The translations under genes were made by a program, and so were the position numbers. Of a stretch of DNA of 48,180 bases, positions 8,971 to 17,810 are shown piece by piece (within the stretch, counting starts at the first letter, position 1; the number at the start of each line of letters is the position of its first letter). Origin of the DNA: an uncultured Rhodospirillales bacterium. Lineage in GTDB: Bacteria; Pseudomonadota; Alphaproteobacteria; Reyranellales; Reyranellaceae. Below the pieces are notes generated by a model. That model searched no databases, was not told where the DNA came from, and saw only the letters and a list, made by a program, of their open reading frames with translations. The DNA lies in assembly GCA_902825855.1 (NCBI GenBank), contig CADECW010000044.1, positions 2,766 to 50,945 of the forward strand. Direction: 5' to 3'.

Positions 8971-10206
8971 GTGTCGGCCATTGCCTGGGAACTGCCGGAG
9001 GACGTTCGCGCCGTGCGCGACGGCCTGCTCGATTTTGCGCGCAAGGAGATCCTGCCGCGCCACGAGAAGCATCGCGACCTGTTCGAGGATCCGCGCCGGC
9101 TCTACCGCGAGGACGGGAGGTTCTCAGACGCCCTGAAGGCGCTGATCGACGATGTGCGGCGCGTCTCGGCGAAGGCGGGCTACTACAACATGTGCGTGCC
9201 CGAATCGCTTGGCGGTGGTGGCCTGGGACACCTTGCCTACTATGTCGGCTGGGAGGCGCTGTTCCGGCTTTGCGGGCCGCAGAACTGGCTGATGCTCTAT
9301 GTCATCAGCCACTGGGCGTTCGGGCCGAGCCGGTTGCTCGAAAAGGTCACCGACGAGGCGCGCGAGCGCATGCTGACGCCGATGATGGCGGGCGAGGCGT
9401 CGATGTGCTTCGGACTGTCGGAACCCGGCGCCGGTTCGGACGCCGCAGCACTTGCCACGAAGGCACGGCCCGACGGAAACGGCTGGCGTCTGACCGGCCG
9501 CAAGATCTGGACATCGAATGCGCCGGTCGCGGACTACTGCATCGTCTTCGCCGTGACCGATCCCGAACGCGCTGCCCAACGCCGCGGCGGTATCAGTGCG
9601 TTCCTGGTGCCCACCGATTCTCCCGGCTTCGAGGTCCAGCGCATCATTAAGCTGTTCGGGCACATCGGCGGCGACGAGGCCGAACTGCGCCTGGAGGATG
9701 TGCGTGTCGAACCCTGGCAGATCGTGGGCGAATTGCACCAGGGCTTTGCCGCGGCGCTGTACGGCGTATCGCTCGGTCGCATCTACAATTCGGCGCGTGC
9801 CGTCGGCTACGGCCGCTGGGCGCTCGAGCTCGCGCTGGAGTACGCCAAGACGCGCAAGGCCTTCGATCGGCCGATCGCCGACTACCAGGGCGTGACTTTC
9901 CCGCTGGCCGAGAGCGCCACCGAGCTGCATGGCGCCCATCTTATGGGATTGAACGCCGCACTGCTGCTCGACCAGGGGGCGCCCGCCATCAAGGAGCTGT
10001 CGATGGCCAAGGCCTACTCGGTGCAGGTCGGCTACCGAGCGGTCGATCGCGCCATGCAGACGCACGGCGCCATGGGCTTCACCAACGAGGTCGGCCTGCA
10101 CCACGCTTGGCACTCCCTGCGCATCGTCAATGTCGCCGACGGCACCAACGAGATCCTGAACCGCGGCATCGTGCAGCGCCTGCTCAAGGGCGATGTCGAG
10201 CTGTAG
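8971..10206 (+). CDS. Acyl-CoA dehydrogenase family protein
   Basis: A 411-residue FAD-dependent acyl-CoA dehydrogenase, catalysing alpha-beta desaturation of an acyl-CoA in the cytoplasm. Signatures are CFGLSEPGAGSDAAALAT (the first family signature), TGRKIWTSNA, and the C-terminal AMQTHGAMGFTNEVGLHH and NVADGTNEILNR blocks. The N-terminal helical domain carries a glycine-rich loop (SLGGGGLG). The start is GTG at 8971, supported by GGAGG at 8959-8963. The hydantoinase B gene follows 22 bp downstream and is probably cotranscribed. The substrate chain cannot be assigned; the closest branch appears to be the large ACAD10/11-like group. Confidence 0.93.
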   Translation: MSAIAWELPEDVRAVRDGLLDFARKEILPRHEKHRDLFEDPRRLYREDGRFSDALKALIDDVRRVSAKAGYYNMCVPESLGGGGLGHLAYYVGWEALFRLCGPQNWLMLYVISHWAFGPSRLLEKVTDEARERMLTPMMAGEASMCFGLSEPGAGSDAAALATKARPDGNGWRLTGRKIWTSNAPVADYCIVFAVTDPERAAQRRGGISAFLVPTDSPGFEVQRIIKLFGHIGGDEAELRLEDVRVEPWQIVGELHQGFAAALYGVSLGRIYNSARAVGYGRWALELALEYAKTRKAFDRPIADYQGVTFPLAESATELHGAHLMGLNAALLLDQGAPAIKELSMAKAYSVQVGYRAVDRAMQTHGAMGFTNEVGLHHAWHSLRIVNVADGTNEILNRGIVQRLLKGDVEL

Positions 10207-10228
10207 GCAGTGTGTTAGTCATAGGTCC

Positions 10229-11953
10229 ATGTCGATCCTCAATACGTCAAACCTCGATCCCGTGACGTTGACCGTCATCCAGAACGGCCTGATCCAGGTC
10301 TGCAACGAGATGGACCTGGCCTTCGTGCGCTCAGCCTTCTCGCCGGTGATCTCAGAAGGCATGGACCGCTCGGACGGCATCTATGACGCCGGCGACGGCG
10401 CCCTGATCGCCCAGGGCGAGCTCGGCCTGCCGGTGTTCGTCGGCACCATGCAGTTCTCGACCCAGGCCGTGATCGAGCGCGTGAAGAGCCACTACGCCGG
10501 CAGGGTCGATGCGGGCGACGTGTTCATCGTCAACGATCCCTATCTCGGCGGCACCCACCTGATGGACGTGCGCTTCGTGAAACCGTTCTTTTACAAGGGC
10601 GAGCTGTTCGCATGGCTGGCCAACACCGGCCACTGGCCCGATGTCGGCGGCATGGTGCCCGGCGGCTTCTCGGCGAGCGCGACGGAGGTCGAGCAGGAAG
10701 GCCTGCGCCTGCCGCCGGTGAAGTTCTTCAAGAAGGGCGAGATGGACCAGGAGATCCTGTCCATCATCCTCTCCAACATCCGCATCGCCGACCAGCGCAT
10801 CGGCGACATCAAGGCCCAGGCGGCGGCGCTCACGACCGGCGAGCAGCGGCTGACGGCGCTGATCGACCGCTACGGCGCCGAGGTCGTGCGTCAGGCGATC
10901 GCGGAGATGCGCCATCGCGCCGAGCGCCAGATGCGGGCGAAGATCGACGGCATCCCCGACGGGGTCTACGAAGGCAGCTCGCAGGTCGACAGCGACGGCG
11001 TGGTCGACGAGCCGCTGGTGATCAGGATGAAGATCACCAAGAAGGGCCAGGACCTGACCTTCGACATGACGGGATCGAGCCCGCCCTGCCGGGGGCCGAT
11101 GAACAGCGTCATCGCCACGACGAAGTCGGCGATCTACCTGGCGGTGAAGCACATCTTCCCCGACGTGCCGATCAATGCTGGCACCTTCGAGCCTCTGAAG
11201 ATCGTCGAGCCCGAGGGCACGTTCCTTTACGCCAGGTATCCGCGGCCGGTCTCGGGATGCGCCGCCGAGGTGAGCCAGCGCATTGCCGAGGCGGTGTTCG
11301 CGGCGATGACCAAGGCGATCCCCGATCTGTTGTTCGCAGCGCCCGCCGGCACCTCCGGCAATCTCGGCGTCGGCGGCTACGACCCCGAGCGCAACCGCAA
11401 CTACATTATGTATCTCTTCACCGGCGGGGGGTACGGCGGCTTCCAGGGCGGCGACGGCCTGAGTAACGGCTGCTCGACCATCGGCATCTCCAAGATGCCG
11501 CCGGTCGAGGTGCTGGAGCAGTTCTATCCCGTGCTGTTCGAGGAGTTTTCCTTGCGCGAGGGTTCGGGAGGCGCCGGCGAGTTCCGCGGCGGCTTCGGCA
11601 TCAACTACGCGATCAAGCTGCGCCGCGGCGAGGCGCGCGTCTCCATGGTGATGGATCACGGCCGCACCGGCCCGCAAGGCGTCCTGGGCGGCAAGGACGG
11701 CGGCACCAACACCGTCGAGGTGAGCCAGGCCGGCAAGACCTATCGACCGCCGCATCTCTCCAAGGACCAGGACATCCAGATCGGCGTCGGCGACGTCGTG
11801 CGGGTTTCGACGCCGGGCGGCGGCGGCTTCGGCGATCCCGCCAAACGCGACCCGGCGGCGATCGAGCGCGACGTGGCGCGCGGCTACTATACGCTGGCGG
11901 AGGCGCGCGACAGGTTCGGCACGCAGCAAGTGCCCGCGCCCCGGTCATCCTGA
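10229..11953 (+). CDS. Hydantoinase B/oxoprolinase family protein
   Basis: A 574-residue HyuB-type subunit of ATP-dependent hydantoinases, oxoprolinases and acetone or acetophenone carboxylases. It contains the family blocks DPVTLTVIQNGLIQVCNEMD at the N-terminus, VNDPYLGGTHLMDVR, GHWPDVGGMVPGGFS and the C-terminal GSGGAGEFRGGFG with STPGGGGFGDPAKRD. HyuB proteins normally work with a HyuA subunit that binds ATP; no hyuA is next to this gene, so the partner lies elsewhere or the reaction differs. The start at 10229 is chosen because conservation begins there; the ribosome binding site (ATAGGTCC) is weak, which suggests coupling to the acyl-CoA dehydrogenase gene. Confidence 0.92.
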   Translation: MSILNTSNLDPVTLTVIQNGLIQVCNEMDLAFVRSAFSPVISEGMDRSDGIYDAGDGALIAQGELGLPVFVGTMQFSTQAVIERVKSHYAGRVDAGDVFIVNDPYLGGTHLMDVRFVKPFFYKGELFAWLANTGHWPDVGGMVPGGFSASATEVEQEGLRLPPVKFFKKGEMDQEILSIILSNIRIADQRIGDIKAQAAALTTGEQRLTALIDRYGAEVVRQAIAEMRHRAERQMRAKIDGIPDGVYEGSSQVDSDGVVDEPLVIRMKITKKGQDLTFDMTGSSPPCRGPMNSVIATTKSAIYLAVKHIFPDVPINAGTFEPLKIVEPEGTFLYARYPRPVSGCAAEVSQRIAEAVFAAMTKAIPDLLFAAPAGTSGNLGVGGYDPERNRNYIMYLFTGGGYGGFQGGDGLSNGCSTIGISKMPPVEVLEQFYPVLFEEFSLREGSGGAGEFRGGFGINYAIKLRRGEARVSMVMDHGRTGPQGVLGGKDGGTNTVEVSQAGKTYRPPHLSKDQDIQIGVGDVVRVSTPGGGGFGDPAKRDPAAIERDVARGYYTLAEARDRFGTQQVPAPRSS

Positions 11954-12003
11954 GCGTCGAAGCTTCCCATGGCGATCGCCACCAGCAGGCACGTCGGCCT
12001 GTC

Positions 12004-12531
12004 ATGAAATCTACTCGACGCGCCCTGCTCGTCGCATTGCCCATGGCGGCAGCCGCCCGATCCGCTGGCGCGCAATCGACGTGGTACGCCGTGCGCGGAC
12101 CGGGCAACGCCTTCTACGTCGATATGCCGGGTGAGCCCGTCTACAAGGTGATCGACACGCAGTCGCCCGGCGGCACGGCCTTCGCCTATCACTCCTACAG
12201 CCTGGAATACCGCCGGCTGTCGTTCGTGGCGCAGACCGCGCTGTTGCCGGCGGATATCGACCTGCGCCAGCCGCGGACCTACCTGCAATCCGTGCTCGAT
12301 GACCGCGCGCAGCGCCTGGCCGGCGGGAAGTGGACCAGCGTCAACTGGCGCGACATGCAGGGCGTGCCGGCTGCCGAATCGCTCGGTTCGGTACAGAGTG
12401 GCAACGTGCTGCGCCAGCTCGTGCTGCTGAAAGGCCGGCGCTTCGTGTCGCTAGCCTATCTCGCGCCTGCCGATGCGCTGCGCACGCCGGAGGCCGATCG
12501 TTTCTTCGGGTCGTTGAGGTTGGGAGCATGA
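12004..12531 (+). CDS. Exported protein of unknown function
   Basis: A 175-residue protein with an N-terminal export signal: a twin-arginine-like TRRALL motif, a hydrophobic core and AGA before the likely cleavage site near residue 23. The mature part starts STWYAVRGPGNAFYVDMPGEPVYK and resembles small periplasmic proteins in which a short beta-rich domain tracks a membrane-damage or stress function, but the family was not recognised. Its stop overlaps the asparaginase start as ATGA (12528-12531), so the two are probably translated together. This neighbour gives a weak hint of a periplasmic role in amide use. The start has no strong ribosome binding site. Confidence 0.72.
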   Translation: MKSTRRALLVALPMAAAARSAGAQSTWYAVRGPGNAFYVDMPGEPVYKVIDTQSPGGTAFAYHSYSLEYRRLSFVAQTALLPADIDLRQPRTYLQSVLDDRAQRLAGGKWTSVNWRDMQGVPAAESLGSVQSGNVLRQLVLLKGRRFVSLAYLAPADALRTPEADRFFGSLRLGA

Positions 12532-13544
12532 GCAAGCCGCGTATCCATATCCTGGCGCTGGGCGGCACCATCGCCACACGGCCCGACCCCAGCGGCGTCA
12601 TGCAGATGGGCGCAGGCGCCGACGACCTCGTGAAGGCGGTGCCGTTGCTCGGCACGCTGGCCGACATAGAGGCCGAAACGGTATCGCGCGTCGGCAGTCA
12701 CTCGCTCTCGTTCGACCAGATCCACGCGCTCGCGGCCAGGATCGCCGCTTCGAAGGCCGACGGGGTGATCGTGACGCAGGGCACCGACACGCTGGAGGAA
12801 ACGGCTTTCCTGCTCGACCTGCTGCTCGAGCGCGACGTGCCGGTGATCGTGACGGCAGCGATGCGCAATCCGTCGCTCACGTCGCCCGACGGCCCGGGCA
12901 ACCTGCTGGCCGCCGTGCGCGTGGCGTGCGATCCGTGGGTGCGCGCCCATGCCCGGGCGCTCGGCGTCATGGCGGCGATGCTGGACGAGGTCTACGCCGC
13001 GGTCGATGTCATCAAGGCCCATCCCACGCGGCTCGATGCCTTTGCCTCGCCGCAGAGCGGACCGCTTGCAGCTCTCGTCGAGGACCGCATCGTGCCGCTC
13101 GGCCTGCCGGTGCGCGATGCGATCGAGGCGACGCGCAGGAAACTCGGCAAGGTCGCTGGAACGGCCAAGCCGGTGGCGCTGCTGTGGATGGGGCTCGACG
13201 AGCCGGGCCGGTTGATGGAAGCGATGCTTGGCGCATCCGATCAGCTTGGCTATGGCGGCGCCGTCATTGCGGCCATGGGCGGCGGCCACATTCCGGAGCG
13301 TCTGGCGGACGTGGCCGCGCGTCTCGCATCGGCGGTGCCGACCGTCGTGTCTTCGCGCGCGGGCGGCGGAGCGATGCTTCGCCAGACCTATGGCGGTCCG
13401 ACGTCGGAGATCGGCCTGCGCAAGGCCGGCCTGATCTGGGGCGGACGACTACATCCCCTGAAGGCACGCGTGCTGCTCGAGACCTGCCTCAGGGCCGGCC
13501 TGTCGCGCGCGGCCATCGCCGACCTGTTCGACGCCTGGGGCTGA
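12528..13544 (+). CDS. Asparaginase/glutaminase family protein
   Basis: A 338-residue member of the bacterial L-asparaginase family, hydrolysing asparagine (or a related amide) to aspartate and ammonia. Both threonine-bearing motifs are present: LGGTIAT with Thr14 as probable nucleophile, and TQGTDTLEET with Thr86-Asp87. The second motif has glutamine where histidine is usual (THGTDT), which is common in asparaginase-like proteins and may alter specificity. No signal peptide is seen, so it is probably cytoplasmic although the upstream coupled gene is exported. ATGA overlap with that gene. Its 3' end overlaps the convergent DUF983 gene by 96 bp. Confidence 0.92.
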   Translation: MSKPRIHILALGGTIATRPDPSGVMQMGAGADDLVKAVPLLGTLADIEAETVSRVGSHSLSFDQIHALAARIAASKADGVIVTQGTDTLEETAFLLDLLLERDVPVIVTAAMRNPSLTSPDGPGNLLAAVRVACDPWVRAHARALGVMAAMLDEVYAAVDVIKAHPTRLDAFASPQSGPLAALVEDRIVPLGLPVRDAIEATRRKLGKVAGTAKPVALLWMGLDEPGRLMEAMLGASDQLGYGGAVIAAMGGGHIPERLADVAARLASAVPTVVSSRAGGGAMLRQTYGGPTSEIGLRKAGLIWGGRLHPLKARVLLETCLRAGLSRAAIADLFDAWG

Positions 13545-13919
13545 CCTGCGTGCGCGCCTGGCGGCGGCGAAGCCGTGCATGCCGGTGTGCCATTGCAGCG
13601 CCACCACCGCGCCCTTGATGGGCTGCAGCAGGCCGATCGACAGGATCAGTATCAACGGCAGCCAGATCGCCGCGTGCAACAGGTAGGACGGCGCCCACGC
13701 CAGCTCGACATAGAGTGTCAGCGGCACGATCAGGTGCCCGACCACGACGATCACGAGGTAGGCGGGGAAGTCGTCGGCGCGATGATGGTGAAAGGCCTCG
13801 CCACACGACCCGCAAGCATCGGCGACTTTCACGAAGCTTCGGAAGAGACGGCCCTTGCCGCAGGCCGGGCAGCGGCCGCGCAGACCGTTCAATAAGGCGG
13901 CACCGGCTTTCGGCTCCAT
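13449..13919 (-). CDS. DUF983 family zinc-ribbon membrane protein
   Basis: A 156-residue DUF983 protein. An N-terminal zinc ribbon is formed by Cys17, Cys20, Cys36 and Cys39 (RCPACG and ACGSCG), followed by an FHHHRADDFPAYLV segment and two transmembrane helices (about residues 52-72 and 78-100). The function of the family is not established; it often sits near respiratory oxidase genes, and a bd-type oxidase lies 1.5 kb away here. The last 30 or so residues lie antisense to the asparaginase gene and look like a non-conserved tail. Divergent from mocR, with the shared operator described below between them. Confidence 0.85.
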   Translation of the reverse strand: MEPKAGAALLNGLRGRCPACGKGRLFRSFVKVADACGSCGEAFHHHRADDFPAYLVIVVVGHLIVPLTLYVELAWAPSYLLHAAIWLPLILILSIGLLQPIKGAVVALQWHTGMHGFAAARRARRSAPGVEQVGDGRARQAGPEAGLEQHACLQGM

Positions 13920-13948
13920 CGTCGTTCTCCCTCGCTGGTCTTGCTTAT

Positions 13949-14000
13949 ATCCATACAATAAGCCATACAGACAAGGGCAATTTAGGTAAATTGTATGGAT
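13949..14000. promoter_or_regulatory. Perfect inverted repeat, probable MocR operator overlapping the mocR start
   Basis: Two perfect 11-bp arms, ATCCATACAAT at 13949-13959 and ATTGTATGGAT at 13990-14000, flank a 30-bp spacer. A third partial copy, CCATAC at 13963-13968, lies in the same orientation as the left arm and 12 bp from it, so direct and inverted copies coexist. The right arm contains the mocR ATG (13995-13997). MocR/GntR regulators usually bind such repeats in their own divergent intergenic region, so autoregulation and control of the DUF983 gene are inferred. Confidence 0.6.
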
Positions 14001-15371
14001 TGGGTCCCTACACTCGGCGACGCCACCGGACCGGTCTACGAAGGTATCGTCGGCGCCCTGGCGGCCGATATCGCGTCCGGCCGTTTGCATCGCGGCGATC
14101 GCCTGCCGACCCATCGTGCGCTTGCCAAGGCACTGGGCGTCGACCTCACCACCGTGACCCGCGCCTACAACGAGGCGCGCCGCCGCGGCCTTACGGAGGC
14201 GCGTGTCGGGCAGGGGACGTTCGTCGCCGAAAGCCGCGTGCGTGCGCCACGCGCGGCAGCTGTCGGAATCGACTTCGACCTGTCGATGAACCTGCCGCCC
14301 GAGCCGATCGAGGCCGATCTCGAAGGCCGCGTGTCTCGCGGGCTGGCGGCCCTGCAACGCGACTACGGCATCTCCGACTTCCTGAGCTATCAGCACGCCG
14401 GCGGCAGCGACGCCGATCGCGGCATCGCGGCCGACTGGCTGCGCCGCCGCGTGCGTACGGCGGAGGCTCAGCGTCTCGTCGTGTCGCCCGGCACGCAGAC
14501 CGCGCTGATGGCGCTGCTGCTGGCGACGACCAGGCCCGGCGAGGCGGTGTTGACCGATCGTCTCACCTATCCAGGCTTCAAGGCGGCTGCGGCGGCGCTC
14601 GGCATCAAGCTGATCGGCGTCGAGGCCGACGGCGAAGGCGTTCTGCCGGCCGCGCTCGACGAGGCCGCCCGTCGCCATTCGTCCAAGGCCGTGTATCTGG
14701 TGCCCACCATCCACAATCCGACGACGGCGACGATGGGCGCCACCCGGCGCGAGCAGGTCGCCGCCGTGATCCGACGGCGCAACCTGTTGCTGTTCGAGGA
14801 CGATGCCTATGGCAGCCTCGATCCCAAGGTCCAGCCCATCGCCACGCTGATTCCCGAACGCACCTACCTGGCGGCGAGCCTGTCCAAGTGCATCGCGCCC
14901 GGCCTGCGCGTTTCGCTGGTGCTGACGCCCGATCGAACCGCCGCCTCGACGATCACCAATGCCTTGCGCACCGTGTCGCAGATGCCGGTGCCGCTCACCG
15001 TGGCCCTGGTCTTGCGCTGGCTGAAGGACGGCAGCGCCGACGCCATCATTGCCGCCATCGCCGCCGAAGCTGCGGCAAGACAGAAGCTGGCGGCGAAGGC
15101 GCTTTCGGGGCACAGTTATGCGGCGCATCCCAAGGGCCATCACGTCTGGCTGGCGCTGCCGCCGGAGTGGACCCGAGCGGAGTTCGCCGCGCATGTTCAA
15201 CGACAGGGGCTCGCCGTTGTGACCAGCGACAGCTTCAGCGTCGACGGCAATCCGCAGCACGCCATCCGCGTGGCGCTCGGTGCGGCGCGCAGTCGCTCCG
15301 ACCTCGTCGGTGCGTTGGATGTGCTCACCGTCGCATTGAAATCGCCGCCCTCTGCCTCACGTATAGTCTGA
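13995..15371 (+). CDS. MocR-family transcriptional regulator (GntR helix-turn-helix plus aminotransferase fold)
   Basis: A 458-residue regulator with two parts. Residues 10-78 form a GntR winged helix (GDRLPTHRALAKALGVDLTTVTRAY, VGQGTFVAE). From about residue 90 on it has a fold-type I aminotransferase-like domain, with the PLP-binding lysine in SLSK (Lys298) and the cofactor contacts EDDAYG and IHNPTT. MocR proteins sense PLP or amino-compound ligands and usually control a neighbouring pathway. It starts inside the right arm of the inverted repeat, with no clear ribosome binding site, so leaderless or weak translation is possible. The cioA gene follows in the same direction after 31 bp, so it may be a target or an operon partner. 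Confidence 0.92.
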   Translation: MDWVPTLGDATGPVYEGIVGALAADIASGRLHRGDRLPTHRALAKALGVDLTTVTRAYNEARRRGLTEARVGQGTFVAESRVRAPRAAAVGIDFDLSMNLPPEPIEADLEGRVSRGLAALQRDYGISDFLSYQHAGGSDADRGIAADWLRRRVRTAEAQRLVVSPGTQTALMALLLATTRPGEAVLTDRLTYPGFKAAAAALGIKLIGVEADGEGVLPAALDEAARRHSSKAVYLVPTIHNPTTATMGATRREQVAAVIRRRNLLLFEDDAYGSLDPKVQPIATLIPERTYLAASLSKCIAPGLRVSLVLTPDRTAASTITNALRTVSQMPVPLTVALVLRWLKDGSADAIIAAIAAEAAARQKLAAKALSGHSYAAHPKGHHVWLALPPEWTRAEFAAHVQRQGLAVVTSDSFSVDGNPQHAIRVALGAARSRSDLVGALDVLTVALKSPPSASRIV

Positions 15372-15402
15372 GACGGCGCCTGCGTGCCGGGGGAGAAAGC
15401 CC

Positions 15403-16806
15403 ATGCTCGACTCGTTGGACGCCACCCTGCTGGCCCGGCTGCAGTTCGCTTTCACCGTTTCGTTCCACTTCATCTTTCCGTCCTTCACGATCGGGCTCGC
15501 GAGCTACCTCGCCGTGCTCGAGGGGTTGTGGCTGTGGACCGGCCGGTCGGTCTATCTCGACCTCTTCAAATACTGGCTGAAGATATTCGCGCTCTCCTTC
15601 GGCATGGGCGTGGTGTCGGGCATCGTCATGTCCTACCAGTTCGGCACCAACTGGTCGGTGTTCGCCGACAAAGCGGGCCCGGTGGTCGGCCCGCTGATGG
15701 CCTACGAAGTGCTGACGGCCTTCTTCCTCGAGGCGGGGTTCCTGGGCGTCATGCTGTTCGGCATGAACCGGGTCGGCAGGACGCTGCATTTCGTCGCCAC
15801 GCTTGCGGTTGCCGTCGGCACCTTCATCTCGGCCTTCTGGATCCTGTCGGCCAACAGCTGGATGCAGACACCGGTGGGCTACACCATCTCCGCCAACGGC
15901 CAGTTCCAGCCAGCCGACTGGTTCGCCATCATTTTCAACCCGTCGTTCCCCTATCGGCTCGTGCATACCGTCTTCGCGGCGTATCTCACGACGGCGCTTG
16001 TCGTAGGCGCGGTCGGCGCCTGGCACCTGTTGCGCGAACGTACCAACGAGGGCGCGCGCACAATGTTCTCCATGGCCATGGGCATGATCGCGTTGGTGGC
16101 GCCATTGCAGATCCTGGCCGGCGATCAGCACGGCCTGAACACGCTGGAGCACCAGCCGGCCAAGGTCATGGCGATGGAAGGCCACTTCCAGAGCCACGAG
16201 CATGGCGCACCGCTGGTGTTGTTCGGCTGGCCCGATCAGGCCGAGGGCAAGAACCTCTACGCCCTTGAGATTCCCAAGGCCTCGTCGCTGATCCTGAAGC
16301 ATTCGCTCGATGCGCCCCTGAAAGGCCTCGACACGGTCGACCGCAAGGACTGGCCGCCGGTGGCGATCGTCTTCTGGGCATTCCGGGTCATGGTTGGCCT
16401 CGGCACGCTGATGCTGCTGCTGGGTCTCGTGAGCTTGTGGGCACGGGTGCGGCACACTCTCTATGACTCGTCCCTGCTGCATCGCTTCGCCATCGCCATG
16501 GGGCCGGCGGGCTTCGTTGCCGTGATCGCGGGCTGGGTGACCACCGAAGTTGGTCGCCAGCCCTACACGGTGCACGGCCTGCTGCGTACCGCCGATTCGG
16601 TCTCGCCGCTGCAGGCGCCGGCCGTGGCGATCTCCCTGCTGGCCTTCATCGTCGTCTATTTCATCGTGTTCGGCGCGGGCGTCTATTACATCCTGCGGCT
16701 GATGAGCCAGGCGCCGCATCGCGGCGAGGCAGGCCCGGCGCGTGGCCAGCCGGTGCGCGCCGCAGGCATCACGCCGGCGCCGCAGGTCGCCGAAGGAGGC
16801 AACTGA
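15403..16806 (+). CDS. cioA: Cytochrome bd-type (cyanide-insensitive) ubiquinol oxidase subunit I
   Basis: Subunit I of a bd-type quinol oxidase, an inner-membrane enzyme that reduces oxygen to water and oxidises ubiquinol without pumping protons. The heme ligands can be placed: His22 (VSFHFIF), His188 (RLVHTVF) and Met330 (FRVMVGLG); the quinol-site Lys254 and Glu259 (PAKVMAMEG) and the GRQP block (384-387) are also present. At 467 residues it is shorter than E. coli CydA (522) and the equivalent methionine sits some 60 residues earlier, which is the short Q-loop of the CIO type. A GGGGGAG ribosome binding site precedes the ATG. The subunit II gene overlaps its stop (TGATG). Confidence 0.95.
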   Translation: MLDSLDATLLARLQFAFTVSFHFIFPSFTIGLASYLAVLEGLWLWTGRSVYLDLFKYWLKIFALSFGMGVVSGIVMSYQFGTNWSVFADKAGPVVGPLMAYEVLTAFFLEAGFLGVMLFGMNRVGRTLHFVATLAVAVGTFISAFWILSANSWMQTPVGYTISANGQFQPADWFAIIFNPSFPYRLVHTVFAAYLTTALVVGAVGAWHLLRERTNEGARTMFSMAMGMIALVAPLQILAGDQHGLNTLEHQPAKVMAMEGHFQSHEHGAPLVLFGWPDQAEGKNLYALEIPKASSLILKHSLDAPLKGLDTVDRKDWPPVAIVFWAFRVMVGLGTLMLLLGLVSLWARVRHTLYDSSLLHRFAIAMGPAGFVAVIAGWVTTEVGRQPYTVHGLLRTADSVSPLQAPAVAISLLAFIVVYFIVFGAGVYYILRLMSQAPHRGEAGPARGQPVRAAGITPAPQVAEGGN

Positions 16807-17810
16807 TGCTCACGTTCGACCTGCCCACGATCTGGGCCTTCATCATCTCCTTCGCGATCTTCGCCTATGTCGTGATGGACGGCTTCGACCTCGGCATCGG
16901 AATCCTGTTCTCCTGGATCCCCGTCGGCCGCGAGCGCGATACCGCGATGAACACCATTGCTCCGGTATGGGACGGCAACGAAACCTGGCTGGTGCTGGGT
17001 GGCGGAGGGCTGCTGGCGGCCTTTCCATTGGCCTACGGCACCATTCTGTCCGCCCTCTATGCGCCCATCGTCGCCATGCTGCTGGCTTTGATCTTCCGCG
17101 GCGTTGCCTTCGAGTTCCGCTGGCGCGATGCCGGCCATCGGAGGTGGTGGGATCTTGCGTTCGGTATCGGCTCCGTCGGCGCCGCATTCGCGCAAGGCGT
17201 GACCCTTGGCGCGCTGCTGCAGGGTATCGCCGTCGACAATCGCGTCTATACGGGCGGCTGGTTCGACTGGTTGACGCCGTTCAGCGCGCTGGTCGGCTTG
17301 AGTCTGGTCGTCGGTTACGCGCTCCTGGGCGCGACATGGCTGATCATGAAGAGCGAGGGCACGCTCCAGGTGCGAGCCTACGGCATGGCCTTCGGGCTCG
17401 GCATCGCCACCATCGCGGCAATCGCCGCGGTGAGTGCGTATACGCCCTTCCTGAGTCATGCCTATTGGGAGCGCTGGTTTGCCTGGCCGCAGGTCCTGTT
17501 CACCGCGCAGGTGCCGCTGCTCGTCGCCATCGCCACGGTGGTGTTCTTCGCGAGCCTGATGCGGCGGCATCACTACACGCCGTTCCTGATGACCCTGCTG
17601 ATCTTCACCTTGAGCCTGGCCGGACTCGGGATCAGCCTGTTCCCCTATGTCGTGCCGCCCAAGATCACGATCTGGGAGGCCGCTGCACCGGACGCGAGCC
17701 TGAAATTCATGCTGCCCGGAGCACTGGTCATGGTCCCGATCATCCTGGCCTACACCGGCTATTCATACTGGGTGTTCCGCGGCAAGACCGGCCACGAGGG
17801 CTATCACTGA
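16806..17810 (+). CDS. cioB: Cytochrome bd-type ubiquinol oxidase subunit II
   Basis: A 334-residue CydB/CioB integral membrane subunit with multiple helices. The N-terminal signature FAYVVMDGFDLGIGILF and the GNETWLVLGGGGLLAAFPLAYG block are characteristic, as are FPYVVPPKITIWEAAAPD and the C-terminal YTGYSYWVFRGK. It pairs with subunit I to form the oxidase; it binds no heme itself. Start and stop overlap the neighbours as TGATG on both sides (16804-16808 and 17808-17812), showing a translationally coupled three-gene operon. Confidence 0.95.
   Translation: MLTFDLPTIWAFIISFAIFAYVVMDGFDLGIGILFSWIPVGRERDTAMNTIAPVWDGNETWLVLGGGGLLAAFPLAYGTILSALYAPIVAMLLALIFRGVAFEFRWRDAGHRRWWDLAFGIGSVGAAFAQGVTLGALLQGIAVDNRVYTGGWFDWLTPFSALVGLSLVVGYALLGATWLIMKSEGTLQVRAYGMAFGLGIATIAAIAAVSAYTPFLSHAYWERWFAWPQVLFTAQVPLLVAIATVVFFASLMRRHHYTPFLMTLLIFTLSLAGLGISLFPYVVPPKITIWEAAAPDASLKFMLPGALVMVPIILAYTGYSYWVFRGKTGHEGYH

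Noticed and set aside
13920..15260. Upstream extension of the minus-strand DUF983 frame to 15260
   Set aside because: The extension is antisense to mocR. Only the last 156 codons, from ATG 13919, show the DUF983 zinc ribbon and helices.
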